Origin: Cryobacterium sp. PH31-O1
GTDB lineage: Bacteria; Actinomycetota; Actinomycetes; Actinomycetales; Microbacteriaceae
DNA length: 64,000 nucleotides
Direction: 5' to 3'
NCBI RefSeq assembly: GCF_030063455.1
Contig: NZ_JASITB010000007.1
Coordinates: forward strand, 226,797 to 290,796
Below, in pieces: positions 27,904 through 37,207 of this stretch. Every line of letters begins with the position of its first letter. The stretch's first letter is position 1. A model generated the notes under the pieces. It was given only the letters and a program-made list of their open reading frames with translations, had not been told where the DNA came from and ran no database searches. The translations under genes and the position numbers were made by a program.

Positions 27904-28650
27904 ATGAGCGAGTTCAACAAGACACCGAGGCTCGTCCTCCTGCCCGCCGTCGATGTGGCCGGCGGCAAGGCAGTTCGCCTGACGCAGGGCGAGGCCGGCA
28001 CGGAAACGAACTACGGTGACCCCGTCGACGCTGCTGCCGACTGGGCCAGGCAGGGAGCCGAATGGATTCATCTCGTCGACCTCGACGCGGCGTTCGGCCG
28101 GGGCAACAACACCGGCGTGATCAAAAAGGTCATTCGTCAGGTCAAGGGCGTCAACATCGAACTCTCCGGCGGCATCCGCGATGACGAATCGCTCGAAGCG
28201 GCGCTCACCACGGGCGTGAAACGCATCAACCTCGGCACCGCGGCACTCGAAAACCCGGAATGGGCGGCCAGCGTGATCGCGCAATATGGCGAAGCTGTGG
28301 CTGTCGGCCTCGACGTGCGCGGCACGACGCTCGCCGCGCGAGGCTGGACCAAGGACGGTGGAGACCTGTGGCAGGTACTCGAACGCCTCGAAGCGGCCGG
28401 CTGTGCCCGCTACGTGGTGACCGACGTCACCAAGGATGGCACCCTGCAGGGCCCGAACATCGAGCTGTTGCGCCAGGTGCTGGACCGCACGCGCAAGCCG
28501 GTCATCGCCTCCGGTGGCATTTCCAGCCTCGATGACATCGACGCGCTGCGCAAACTCGTGCCTCTGGGCCTGGAAGGCGCCATCGTGGGCAAAGCGCTCT
28601 ATGCGGGCGCGTTCACCCTGGCCGAGGCGCTGGACGTCTCGGGATCCTAA
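27904..28650 (+). CDS. priA: HisA / PriA-type phosphoribosyl isomerase
   Basis: A 248-residue TIM barrel. D17 ([10 protein letters not shown]) and D174 (VVTDVTKDG) are the expected acid/base pair. In most actinobacteria this gene, called priA, isomerises both ProFAR (histidine) and PRA (tryptophan) because a separate trpF is absent. The N-terminal [19 protein letters not shown] region resembles PriA. Dual specificity is inferred from lineage. The start is ATG 27904; it is joined to the next gene by a TAATG overlap. Confidence 0.93.
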   Translation: MSEFNKTPRLVLLPAVDVAGGKAVRLTQGEAGTETNYGDPVDAAADWARQGAEWIHLVDLDAAFGRGNNTGVIKKVIRQVKGVNIELSGGIRDDESLEAALTTGVKRINLGTAALENPEWAASVIAQYGEAVAVGLDVRGTTLAARGWTKDGGDLWQVLERLEAAGCARYVVTDVTKDGTLQGPNIELLRQVLDRTRKPVIASGGISSLDDIDALRKLVPLGLEGAIVGKALYAGAFTLAEALDVSGS

Positions 28651-29519
28651 TGGCCAGGGCGCGTAACCTCGGCTCCACGGGCGATCCCTCTGGGCGGCCC
28701 GGTTCGCTGGGCCAGCCTAATTCGCCGGGCCAGCCGAGCTCGCCGGGCCAGCCTGGTGAGCCGAACGAGCTGGCCGATTCGGCCGGGCAGCCCTGGGCCG
28801 GCCGAGAATTCGAGGCGAACCTCGACGCCGGCGATGACGGGGCTGCTCCCGTGGCCCTCGCCGCAGCCCTCGCGCGCTTTCAGGCCCGCGAGGTCGGCGA
28901 AGAAAGCGTCGTCGACGCCATCCGCGGTGCCCGCCTGCTGATTCCGCTGGTCACCATGCTCGGGGAGGCAGCACTGAACGCGCGCGGCCAAACGATCGAC
29001 AAAACGCAGGAATTGTCGATCATCACCGTGGCCGGCCCCGACGGCCGCACCGTGCTGCCCGCCTTCTCCTCAACCGCCGCCATGACGGCGTGGAACCCCC
29101 TTGCCCGGCCTGTTCCAGCGGATGCCGTACGCGTCGCCCTGGCCGCCGCGCAAGAAGACACCGACCTCGTCGTGCTCGATCCCACCTCGCCCGATGAATT
29201 CGTCATCCGGCGCCCGGCCCTGTGGGCGATCGCGCAATCCCTGCCGTGGACACCGAGTTATGCCAGCAGCCAGGTCGCCGACGCCTTCAGAACATCGATC
29301 GAGACGGAACTGTCGGTGCTGACCGTCGCGCTCTCCGCCGGTGACCCACTGGCACGGCTCGACGGCCCCGAACTCGTGGTGCAGCTCGAGCTGGTCGACG
29401 GGCTCACCCAGGCCGATCTCGACGCGATTCTGAGCCGGCTTGGCATTCGGTGGTCGGAGAATGAGATCATCACGACCGGCGTTGACTCGTTGCGCGTCAA
29501 ACTCGTCGCGTCGGCGTAA
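28650..29519 (+). CDS. SseB-family protein
   Basis: A 289-residue protein whose residues ~55-180 match the SseB N-terminal domain (ARLLIPLVT...VAGPDGRTVLPAFSSTAAMTAWNP). SseB-like proteins next to hisA/priA are a recurring actinobacterial feature with no established function. The N-terminus carries three Gly-Gln-Pro-rich hexapeptide repeats encoded by 18-bp tandem repeats. Start and hisA stop overlap by one base, so expression is coupled. Confidence 0.85.
   Translation: MARARNLGSTGDPSGRPGSLGQPNSPGQPSSPGQPGEPNELADSAGQPWAGREFEANLDAGDDGAAPVALAAALARFQAREVGEESVVDAIRGARLLIPLVTMLGEAALNARGQTIDKTQELSIITVAGPDGRTVLPAFSSTAAMTAWNPLARPVPADAVRVALAAAQEDTDLVVLDPTSPDEFVIRRPALWAIAQSLPWTPSYASSQVADAFRTSIETELSVLTVALSAGDPLARLDGPELVVQLELVDGLTQADLDAILSRLGIRWSENEIITTGVDSLRVKLVASA
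28707..28760 (+). repeat. Three 18-bp tandem repeats in the SseB-family gene
   Basis: Units at 28707-28724, 28725-28742 and 28743-28760 encode GQP-x-S-P-like hexapeptides. They share the core GGGCCAGCC. This low-complexity linker is a candidate for length variation between strains. Confidence 0.75.
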
Positions 29520-29574
29520 CGGAAGATTCTGGCGTGTTGAGCTCGCTGTCGGTGGTTCAGGTGAGAATGTCGGT

Positions 29575-32500
29575 ATGACCGACGTTCTCGATCGTTTCTC
29601 CCCGGCCGCTCGGGCCTGGTTCACCGAGTCGTTCACCGCGCCGACCGCCGCGCAACTGGGCGCGTGGAATGCCATTTCGCAGGGCTCGCACGCCCTCGTC
29701 GTGGCACCGACCGGATCAGGCAAGACCCTCGCTGCCTTTCTGTGGGCGATTGACCGGCTGGCGACAGACTCTGCACCGGAGGTCGCACCAGGCGCTCGCG
29801 TGCCCAGTACTCGCGTCTTGTATATATCACCGCTCAAGGCCCTCGGGGTCGATGTGGAACGCAACCTCACCGCGCCCCTGGTGGGAATCAGCCGCTTTGC
29901 CCAACGTCTGGGTTTGGAGCCGCCGCACGTCTCTGTCGGTGTGCGCTCGGGAGACACCCCTGCCGCCGACCGGCGCAAAATGGTCACCTCGCCGCCCGAT
30001 ATCCTCATCACCACTCCGGAGTCGCTCTTTCTCATGCTGACCTCGGCGGCCCGCGAATCGCTGCGGGGGGTACAGACCGTCATCATCGATGAGGTGCACG
30101 CGGTGGCGGCGAGCAAGCGCGGTGCCCACCTGGCCGTCTCGTTGGAACGACTCGATGCCCTGCTCAGCCACCCAGCCCAGCGCATCGGGTTGTCCGCTAC
30201 CGTGCGGCCGCAGAGTGAAGTGGCTCGGTTTCTCGGCGGAGCTGCCCCCGTGCAGATCGTGGCACCGCCCGCGTTGAAACGCTTCGACCTGCGGGTTGTC
30301 GTTCCGGTCGATGATATGAGCGACCTCGGGCCAGTGCCGCAACGCGAAGGCGTCACGTCGGCAGCGGCTCCACAGACCGGGTCGATATGGCCGCACGTCG
30401 AGGAGGCCATCGTCGATGAGGTGCTCGCCCATTCCTCGAGCATCGTCTTCGCGAATTCCCGACGGCTCACCGAACGGCTCACCGCCCGGTTCAACGAAAT
30501 CTATGCTGAACGGCTGGCCGGGGCGGAGGCATCCGCTCTGGTAGGGGCGCTGGTGCATGAGTCGCCGACAGAACTCAGCACGGCGGGCGCAACGCCAGCA
30601 GTTCGTGCGCCGGCTGAGCTGATGGGCGCGAGCGGCCAGAGCGCTGGCACTGAACCGCTACTGGCGCGCGCGCATCACGGCTCGGTCAGCAAAGAACAGC
30701 GGTCGCTCATTGAAGACGATCTAAAATCGGGACGGCTGCGCTGTGTCGTCGCCACGTCGAGCCTCGAGCTCGGCATCGATATGGGTGCCGTCGACCTGGT
30801 TGTGCAGGTGGAATCACCGCCGTCGGTGTCGAGCGGACTGCAGCGGCTCGGCCGGGCCGGACACCAGGTCGGTGAGATTTCGCGCGGGGTGATCTACCCC
30901 AAGCATCGGGCCGACCTCATCCACGCCGCCGTCGCCGCCGAGCGCATGGTGGCCGGTGCGATCGAATCCCTGCGGGTGCCCACCAACCCTCTCGACATCC
31001 TGGCCCAGCAGACCGTGGCGGCCTGCGCGCTTGAACCGATCGACGTGGAGACGTGGTTTGACACCCTGAGGCGCAGCGCGCCGTTCGCGACCCTGCCACG
31101 GTCCGCCTATGAGGCCACCCTCGCCCTACTCGCCGGCCGATACCCCTCCGACCAGTTCGCCGAACTGCGCCCGCGCATCGTCTGGGATCGCGAAGCCGGC
31201 ACCCTCACGGGCCGCCCCGGGGCGCAACGGCTCGCCGTCACGAGCGGCGGCACCATTCCCGACCGCGGGCTGTTCGGCGTCTTCATGGTTGGCGGCGAAC
31301 AGGTCACCGGCAAACGCGTCGGCGAACTCGACGAGGAGATGGTCTACGAGTCACGCGTGAACGATGTGTTCGCCCTCGGCACCACGAGCTGGCGCATCCA
31401 GGAGATCACCCACGACCGGGTGCTCGTCGTGCCAGCCTTCGGACAGCCAGGGCGACTGCCGTTCTGGAAGGGTGACGGGCTCGGCCGTCCGGCCGAACTC
31501 GGCCGAGCCATCGGTGCCTTCGTGCGCGAGGTCGGAAGCCTGCCACCCGTCGAAGCCAGAGCCCGATGCGCTGGGGGCGGTCTCGACGAACGCGCGATCA
31601 GCAACCTGCTGGCTTTCCTCGACGAGCAGCGTGCTGCCACCGGCCAGCTGCCCACTGACCGTACCCTCGTGGTCGAACGGTTCCGCGACGAGCTGGGGGA
31701 CTGGCGGGTCGTATTACATTCCCCGTTCGGCACCCCGGTACACGCACCGTGGGCGCTGGCCGTCGGTGCCCGGGTGCGGGAACGCTACGGAATCGACGGC
31801 TCCTGTGTCGCAAGCGACGACGGCATCGTCGTGCGCATCCCCGACACCGAAACTGAACCGCCCGGCGCTGAACTGTTCGTCTTCGACCCCGACGAGCTCG
31901 AACAGCTGGTCACCGACGAGGTCGGCGGCTCTGCGCTGTTCGCCTCCCGGTTTCGTGAGTGCGCCGCCCGGGCCCTGCTCCTGCCCCGGTACAAACCGGG
32001 TTCGCGTTCGCCGCTCTGGCAGCAACGGCAGAAGGCAGCGCAGCTGCTTGACGTTGCCCGTACCTTTCCCACCTTTCCGATCATTCTCGAGACCCTGCGC
32101 GAGTGCCTACAAGACGTCTATGACCTGCCGGCGCTCGCTGCGCTGGCCCGACAGATCGCCTCGCGGGAGCTGCGGCTGGTCGAGACCACGACCGACACCG
32201 CCAGCCCGTTCGCGAGTACCCTCCTGTTCGGCTACGTCGCCGCCTTCATGTATGAGGGCGATACCCCACTGGCCGAGCGGCGGGCCACGGCCCTCGCGAT
32301 CGACTCGAGCCTGCTGGCCGAACTGCTCGGGCGGGTCGAACTGCGGGAACTGCTCGACCCCGCCGTCATCGACCAGACCGACCGGGAACTGCAACGGCTC
32401 GCGCCCGACTACCTGGCCAAGGGCAGAGAAGGCGCCGCCGATCTGTTGCGCACGCTCGGCCCACTCAGCACCAGCGAGGTCGCCGAGCGGATGCTCCTAA

Positions 32501-34278
32501 CCGCGCCCGAGTCGCCGCCAGTGCCCGAGTCGCTGCCAGTGCCCGAGTCGCTGCCTGCGCCCGAGTTGCCCGGCCTCCTCCTCGCCGAGGAGGCACTGCT
32601 GGGCCTCGTTGCCGCGCGCCGCGCCGTGCGCGTGAGCATCGGAGGTGAGCAGCGCTGGGCTGCGGTCGAAGACGCCAGCCGGTTGCGCGACGCTCTCGGA
32701 GTTCCCCTGCCGATCGGGGTGTCCGCCGCGTTCACCGAACCCGTGGCTGATCCGCTCGGCGATCTGGTGAGCCGGTACGCGCGCTCACACGGACCGTTCA
32801 CCACCGGCGCCGTCGCTGACCGGTTCGGGTTGGGCATCGCCGTCGTACAAATCGCCCTCGGCCGCCTCGCCGACGCCCGACGCATCGTGGCTGGCGAATT
32901 CCGACCGAACGGCAGCGGCCTTGAATGGTGCGACGCCGAGGTGCTGCGGCGCCTCCGCCGCCGTTCCCTCGCGGCACTGCGGCACGAGGTCGAACCGGTC
33001 GACCAGCAGGCCATCGGCCGGTTTCTTCCGGCATGGCAACACGTGGGCGGCAAGCTGCGCGGAATCGACGGTGTCGCATCCGTCATCGAGCAGTTGGAGG
33101 GTGCGCGCATTCCGGCGTCCGCCTGGGAGACGCTCATTCTGCCCGCCCGGGTGAGTGACTACCAGCCGGGCATGCTCGACGAACTCAGTAACGCGGGGGA
33201 GGTGCTCTGGGCGGGCGCCGGAACGCTCGCCGGCAACGACGGCTGGGTCAGCCTGCACCTCGCCGAAACCGCCCAGCTCACCCTGCCACTGCCCGTCGAT
33301 GTCGAGACGACGCCCCTGCAGCAGGAGGTCCTCGCGACCCTGGGGAGCGGTGGTGCCTACTTCTTCCGGCAATTGGCGGATGCCGTCGGCAGCCAGGATG
33401 ATGCCGGCCTGGTGCAGGCGCTGTGGGATCTGGTCTGGGCCGGTCTGATCAACAACGACACCTTCGCCCCGGTGCGATCGCTTCTGGCTGGCGGCCATAC
33501 CGCCCACCGGCAGAGTCGGGCCGTGCCGCGCGCGCGCCTGCATCGCGGGCGGTCGATGCCGCGCCCAAACCTGCCGAGCCGCAGCGGTCCGGCCACGGTT
33601 TCGGGGCGCTGGTCGATCCTGCCGGTGGCCGACGACTCGCCAACACGTCGCGCACACGCACTGGGGGAGACCCTGCTCGAACGTTATGGCGTGGTCACTC
33701 GTGGGGCGGTGATGGCCGAGAGCGTCATCGGCGGATTCTCCCTCGTCTACCGCACGCTGACCGGGTTCGAAGAAATGGCACGCTGTCGACGCGGCTATTT
33801 CATCGAGGGGCTCGGCGCGGCACAGTTCGCCACCGGCGGCACCATCGATCGGCTGCGTACCTTTGCCGCGGGGGTAGCCGACCAAGCTGGTGCAGATCGG
33901 AAGGCTGCGCCGGTCGCGGTTGCCCTGGCCGCGACCGACCCGGCGAATGCATACGGCGCCGCGCTGCCGTGGCCGACCCCACCCGGCGACACCACCCATC
34001 GCCCTGGTCGCAAAGCGGGTGCGCTCGTCGTGCTCGTCGACGGTGCCCTCGTGCTGTACGTCGCGCGTGGCGGCAAAACCGTGGTTGCCTTTGAAACGGA
34101 TGAGGAGGTGCTCGCGGCCGCCACGCTGAGCCTGACCGCCCTGGTCGCCACCGGCCGGGTGCAAAAGATCGCGGTGGAAACAGTCAACGGTGTGTTCGTG
34201 ATCGGCACCGACCTGGGCTTAGCTCTGCGCGCAGCCGGATTCACCGAGACACCGAAAGGGCTGAGGCTGCGTGCCTGA
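29575..34278 (+). CDS. lhr: Large ATP-dependent helicase Lhr
   Basis: A 1,567-residue SF2 DNA helicase of the 'large helicase-related' family, linked to repair of alkylation and crosslink damage in mycobacteria. Motif I GSGKT is at 47-51 and the DEVH box at 172-175. The RecA-like second domain follows, with SSLELGIDMGAVDLVVQ and QRLGRAGH, then the winged helix and the long C-terminal Lhr-CTD. The start is ATG 29575; a longer frame to 29440 overlaps the preceding gene. A Pro-Glu-Ser repeat linker lies near residue 980. It overlaps the downstream nei gene by 8 nt. Confidence 0.96.
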   Translation: MTDVLDRFSPAARAWFTESFTAPTAAQLGAWNAISQGSHALVVAPTGSGKTLAAFLWAIDRLATDSAPEVAPGARVPSTRVLYISPLKALGVDVERNLTAPLVGISRFAQRLGLEPPHVSVGVRSGDTPAADRRKMVTSPPDILITTPESLFLMLTSAARESLRGVQTVIIDEVHAVAASKRGAHLAVSLERLDALLSHPAQRIGLSATVRPQSEVARFLGGAAPVQIVAPPALKRFDLRVVVPVDDMSDLGPVPQREGVTSAAAPQTGSIWPHVEEAIVDEVLAHSSSIVFANSRRLTERLTARFNEIYAERLAGAEASALVGALVHESPTELSTAGATPAVRAPAELMGASGQSAGTEPLLARAHHGSVSKEQRSLIEDDLKSGRLRCVVATSSLELGIDMGAVDLVVQVESPPSVSSGLQRLGRAGHQVGEISRGVIYPKHRADLIHAAVAAERMVAGAIESLRVPTNPLDILAQQTVAACALEPIDVETWFDTLRRSAPFATLPRSAYEATLALLAGRYPSDQFAELRPRIVWDREAGTLTGRPGAQRLAVTSGGTIPDRGLFGVFMVGGEQVTGKRVGELDEEMVYESRVNDVFALGTTSWRIQEITHDRVLVVPAFGQPGRLPFWKGDGLGRPAELGRAIGAFVREVGSLPPVEARARCAGGGLDERAISNLLAFLDEQRAATGQLPTDRTLVVERFRDELGDWRVVLHSPFGTPVHAPWALAVGARVRERYGIDGSCVASDDGIVVRIPDTETEPPGAELFVFDPDELEQLVTDEVGGSALFASRFRECAARALLLPRYKPGSRSPLWQQRQKAAQLLDVARTFPTFPIILETLRECLQDVYDLPALAALARQIASRELRLVETTTDTASPFASTLLFGYVAAFMYEGDTPLAERRATALAIDSSLLAELLGRVELRELLDPAVIDQTDRELQRLAPDYLAKGREGAADLLRTLGPLSTSEVAERMLLTAPESPPVPESLPVPESLPAPELPGLLLAEEALLGLVAARRAVRVSIGGEQRWAAVEDASRLRDALGVPLPIGVSAAFTEPVADPLGDLVSRYARSHGPFTTGAVADRFGLGIAVVQIALGRLADARRIVAGEFRPNGSGLEWCDAEVLRRLRRRSLAALRHEVEPVDQQAIGRFLPAWQHVGGKLRGIDGVASVIEQLEGARIPASAWETLILPARVSDYQPGMLDELSNAGEVLWAGAGTLAGNDGWVSLHLAETAQLTLPLPVDVETTPLQQEVLATLGSGGAYFFRQLADAVGSQDDAGLVQALWDLVWAGLINNDTFAPVRSLLAGGHTAHRQSRAVPRARLHRGRSMPRPNLPSRSGPATVSGRWSILPVADDSPTRRAHALGETLLERYGVVTRGAVMAESVIGGFSLVYRTLTGFEEMARCRRGYFIEGLGAAQFATGGTIDRLRTFAAGVADQAGADRKAAPVAVALAATDPANAYGAALPWPTPPGDTTHRPGRKAGALVVLVDGALVLYVARGGKTVVAFETDEEVLAAATLSLTALVATGRVQKIAVETVNGVFVIGTDLGLALRAAGFTETPKGLRLRA
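32506..32570 (+). repeat. 18-bp tandem repeats inside lhr
   Basis: Three units (32506-32523, 32524-32541, 32542-32559) and a partial fourth encode PES-(P/L)-P-(V/A) hexapeptides. The region would form an extended Pro/Glu hinge between Lhr domains. Confidence 0.75.
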
Positions 34279-35059
34279 GGGCGATACCGTCTACCGCACG
34301 GCGCGCACACTCGACCAGGCCCTGCACGGCAGCATCCTGACCGGCTGTGACATTCGGGTACCCGCTTTCGCTACCGTCGACCTCACCGGACAGACCGTGC
34401 ACGAGGTGATCAGTCGCGGCAAACACCTGCTGCACCGGGTCGGCGAGACGAGCATCCACTCCCATCTCAAGATGGAGGGAGCCTGGCACCTCTACCGGCC
34501 AAACACACGATGGCAGCGGCCGGCCTTCCAAGCACGCATCGTGCTGCAGACGGCCGACTGGATCGCCGTCGGCTTCGAACTCGGTGTGCTCGAGCTCGTG
34601 CCGACCCGGGCCGAGACCGAGGTGGTCGGTTATCTTGGGCCCGATCTGCTCGACGTCAAATGGAGCGCGGCCGACAGCGCCGAGGCCGCCACACGCCTCG
34701 CTGTCCGGCCCGAGCAACCGGTCATACTGGCCCTCGCCGACCAGCGAAACCTGGCCGGGCTCGGAAACGTCTACGTCAACGAGCTCTGTTTTCTGCGCGG
34801 ACTGCTACCGACCCGGCCCATGGCCGAGGTCACCGACGTGCCCGGGCTCGTGGGCCTGGCCCGGCGCCTGCTTGTGGCCAACAAGGACCGCGACGAACGC
34901 ACAACCACCGGTAACCTGCGCCGCGGAGCCCAAACCTGGGTCTACGGGCGAGGTGGTCAGGCGTGCCGGCGCTGCGGTGCCCGCATTCAACGCAGCACCC
35001 TGGGCCGCAGCGAAGTCGAGCAGCGCAACACCTTCTGGTGTCCGCGCTGCCAGACCTGA
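34271..35059 (+). CDS. nei: Nei/Fpg-family DNA glycosylase-AP lyase
   Basis: A 262-residue base-excision enzyme removing oxidised bases. The N-terminal MPEGD gives the catalytic Pro2 and Glu3. The H2TH segment is LADQRNLAGLGNVYVNELCF, and the C-terminal zinc finger has CRRCG...CPRC. The 'PEGDTVYRTAR' start resembles endonuclease VIII (Nei) more than MutM. It starts at GTG 34271 inside the 3' end of lhr, which suggests coupled repair functions. Confidence 0.95.
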   Translation: MPEGDTVYRTARTLDQALHGSILTGCDIRVPAFATVDLTGQTVHEVISRGKHLLHRVGETSIHSHLKMEGAWHLYRPNTRWQRPAFQARIVLQTADWIAVGFELGVLELVPTRAETEVVGYLGPDLLDVKWSAADSAEAATRLAVRPEQPVILALADQRNLAGLGNVYVNELCFLRGLLPTRPMAEVTDVPGLVGLARRLLVANKDRDERTTTGNLRRGAQTWVYGRGGQACRRCGARIQRSTLGRSEVEQRNTFWCPRCQT

Positions 35060-35086
35060 CTGGCGCCGCTGCCGGACAACGCAAAA

Positions 35087-35121
35087 CGGATGCCGCCGGT
35101 CGGGGTGACCGGCAGCATCCG
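35087..35121. terminator. Bidirectional terminator built from inverted CGGATGC/GCATCCG
   Basis: A 15-bp stem with one mismatch (35087-35101 with 35107-35121, loop GGGGT) lies between convergent nei and the DUF1844 gene. Four A at 35083-35086 give a short U-tract for minus-strand transcripts. Each arm contains the over-represented heptamer CGGATGC/GCATCCG. Confidence 0.75.
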
Positions 35122-35137
35122 CTCGACGAAAAATGGG

Positions 35138-35503
35138 CTAGTTGACCGGCCCGGTGTACTTCTCGCCGGGGCCCTCGCCGATGGGGTCTGGCACGAAGGA
35201 CGCCTCGCGGAAGGCGAGCTGCAGGGAACGCAGGCCGTCACGCAGGCTGCGTGCGTGCATGTCGGCGATGTCGGGCGCGGCGGCTGTCACGAGGCCGGCG
35301 AGAGCCGTGATGAGCTTGCGGGCTTCGTCGAGGTCGATCTGGGCGTCGGGGTCTTCGGCGAGTCCGCACTTCACGGCGGCCGCGCTCATGAGGTGCACTG
35401 CGGCCGTTGTGATGATCTCCACCGCGGCCACCTCGGCGATATCGCGTGTTGCTTGTGCCGAATTCTGCTCAAAACTCGTTTCGTTCTCAAAACTTTGGCT
35501 CAC
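35138..35503 (-). CDS. DUF1844 domain protein
   Basis: A 121-residue, mainly helical protein with the DUF1844 core (VAAVEIITTAAVHLMSAAAVKCGL...DLDEARKLITALAGL). It is found next to infC in many actinobacteria. No catalytic residues are evident and the function is unknown. It is divergent from infC. Confidence 0.9.
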   Translation of the reverse strand: MSQSFENETSFEQNSAQATRDIAEVAAVEIITTAAVHLMSAAAVKCGLAEDPDAQIDLDEARKLITALAGLVTAAAPDIADMHARSLRDGLRSLQLAFREASFVPDPIGEGPGEKYTGPVN

Positions 35504-35794
35504 TGCATTCCTCTGCTAGGCTGATCTTCGGTTCCGGGACAATAGTCTCGGTACGAAAGTGGAGAATCTCCCACCCGCGCATACCGCTTCATCAAGGTTA
35601 CCGGGTAGATTGCACTCCGCCGTCGCGTTATCACCTCCTTCGGGAAGGTGGCAGAGCGAGGGTAGACAGGGTGTATGTGTGATGCAGGCCGATGCACAAG
35701 TTGGCCTGGACAACGCGTGATTTTTCTCTCTTCGTCCCCGGTCGGTATCCGCTGTCTGGTTGTGACCACGAAGTTAACCCAAGAGGAGAGACGC
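35504..35794 (+). promoter_or_regulatory. infC leader region
   Basis: 291 bases between the divergent DUF1844 gene and infC. They contain small hairpins (around 35630-35652, where CACCT and AGGTG arms flank a TTCGG loop; and AGGCC/GGCCT at 35686-35707, followed within about 10 nt by five T). This resembles a leader that could regulate the infC-rpmI-rplT operon by attenuation, as L20 leaders do elsewhere, but no known family was recognised. Confidence 0.4.
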
Positions 35795-36413
<619 letters not shown>

Positions 36414-36421
<8 letters not shown>

Positions 36422-36608
36422 GATGAAGACCCACTCCGGAACCAAGAAGCGTTTCAAGGTCACCGGCAGCGGAAAGATCATGAAGCAGCAGGCCGGACTT
36501 CGACACAACCTCGAGGTCAAGAGCACGCAGCGCAAGTCCCGTTTGAACCAGGACCAGGTGCTGGCTAAGTCGGATCAGAAGACCATCAAGAAGCTTCTCG
36601 GTCTGTAA
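36414..36608 (+). CDS. rpmI: 50S ribosomal protein bL35
   Basis: A 64-residue basic protein beginning [21 protein letters not shown], the bL35 signature. The ATG at 36414 overlaps the infC stop by 8 nt, behind CAGGAGG within infC. Infrequent re-initiation at this overlap could couple its translation to IF-3. Confidence 0.97.
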
Positions 36609-36657
36609 TTTTTTAGGTCAGTAACAGGCCTCGTCAACGAATAAGGATTTGTAAAAA

Positions 36658-37050
36658 ATGGCAAGAGTAAAGAGGGCCGTAAACGCCCACAAGAGTCGCC
36701 GCGTTATTCTCGAACGCGCCAAGGGCTACCGCGGACAGCGTTCACGCCTGGTCACCAAGGCGAAGGAGCAGCTCACTCACTCCTTCACCTATAGCTACCG
36801 TGACCGCCGTGCACGCAAGGGTGACTTCCGTCGCCTGTGGATCCAGCGGATCAACGCTGCGTCGCGCGCGAACGGCCTCACCTACAACCGTCTGATCCAG
36901 GGCCTCGGCCTGGCCGGCATCGAGGTCGACCGTCGTATCCTCGCCGACCTCGCGGTCAACGAGGCAGCGACGTTCGCCGCCCTCGTCGAGAGCGCCAAGG
37001 CTGCTCTTCCCGCCGACACCTCGGCACCGAAGGTCGCCGTCACGGCGTAA
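36658..37050 (+). CDS. rplT: 50S ribosomal protein bL20
   Basis: A 130-residue early-assembly 23S rRNA-binding protein ([26 protein letters not shown]...). It closes the infC-rpmI-rplT operon and in other bacteria is also the operon's repressor. A clear terminator follows. Confidence 0.98.
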   Translation: MARVKRAVNAHKSRRVILERAKGYRGQRSRLVTKAKEQLTHSFTYSYRDRRARKGDFRRLWIQRINAASRANGLTYNRLIQGLGLAGIEVDRRILADLAVNEAATFAALVESAKAALPADTSAPKVAVTA

Positions 37051-37123
37051 AGAATCAACCGTTCCGGTCGCCACCGGCTGCCTCCTGGGCGTGAGTGTGG
37101 TGAACGGTTCAAATCTCACGAGA

Positions 37124-37156
37124 GGAGCGGGCGACCTGGTCGCCCGCTCCTTTTTT
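37124..37156 (+). terminator. Intrinsic terminator of the infC-rpmI-rplT operon
   Basis: A perfect 11-bp stem (GGAGCGGGCGA at 37124-37134 with TCGCCCGCTCC at 37140-37150), loop CCTGG, followed by six T. This is the most canonical terminator in the window. Confidence 0.95.
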
Positions 37157-37191
37157 GTACCCATTCGTCGTGCACCTAAACTTTGCGCACC

Positions 37192-37207
37192 TAAACTTAA
37201 CGTCATG
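37192..37207 (+). promoter_or_regulatory. Candidate leaderless promoter of the SpoU methyltransferase gene
   Basis: TAAACT at 37192-37197 is 7 nt before the ATG at 37205. The dodecamer GCACCTAAACTT occurs twice in a row here (37172-37183 and 37188-37199), giving two tandem -10-like hexamers 16 nt apart. Confidence 0.45.
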
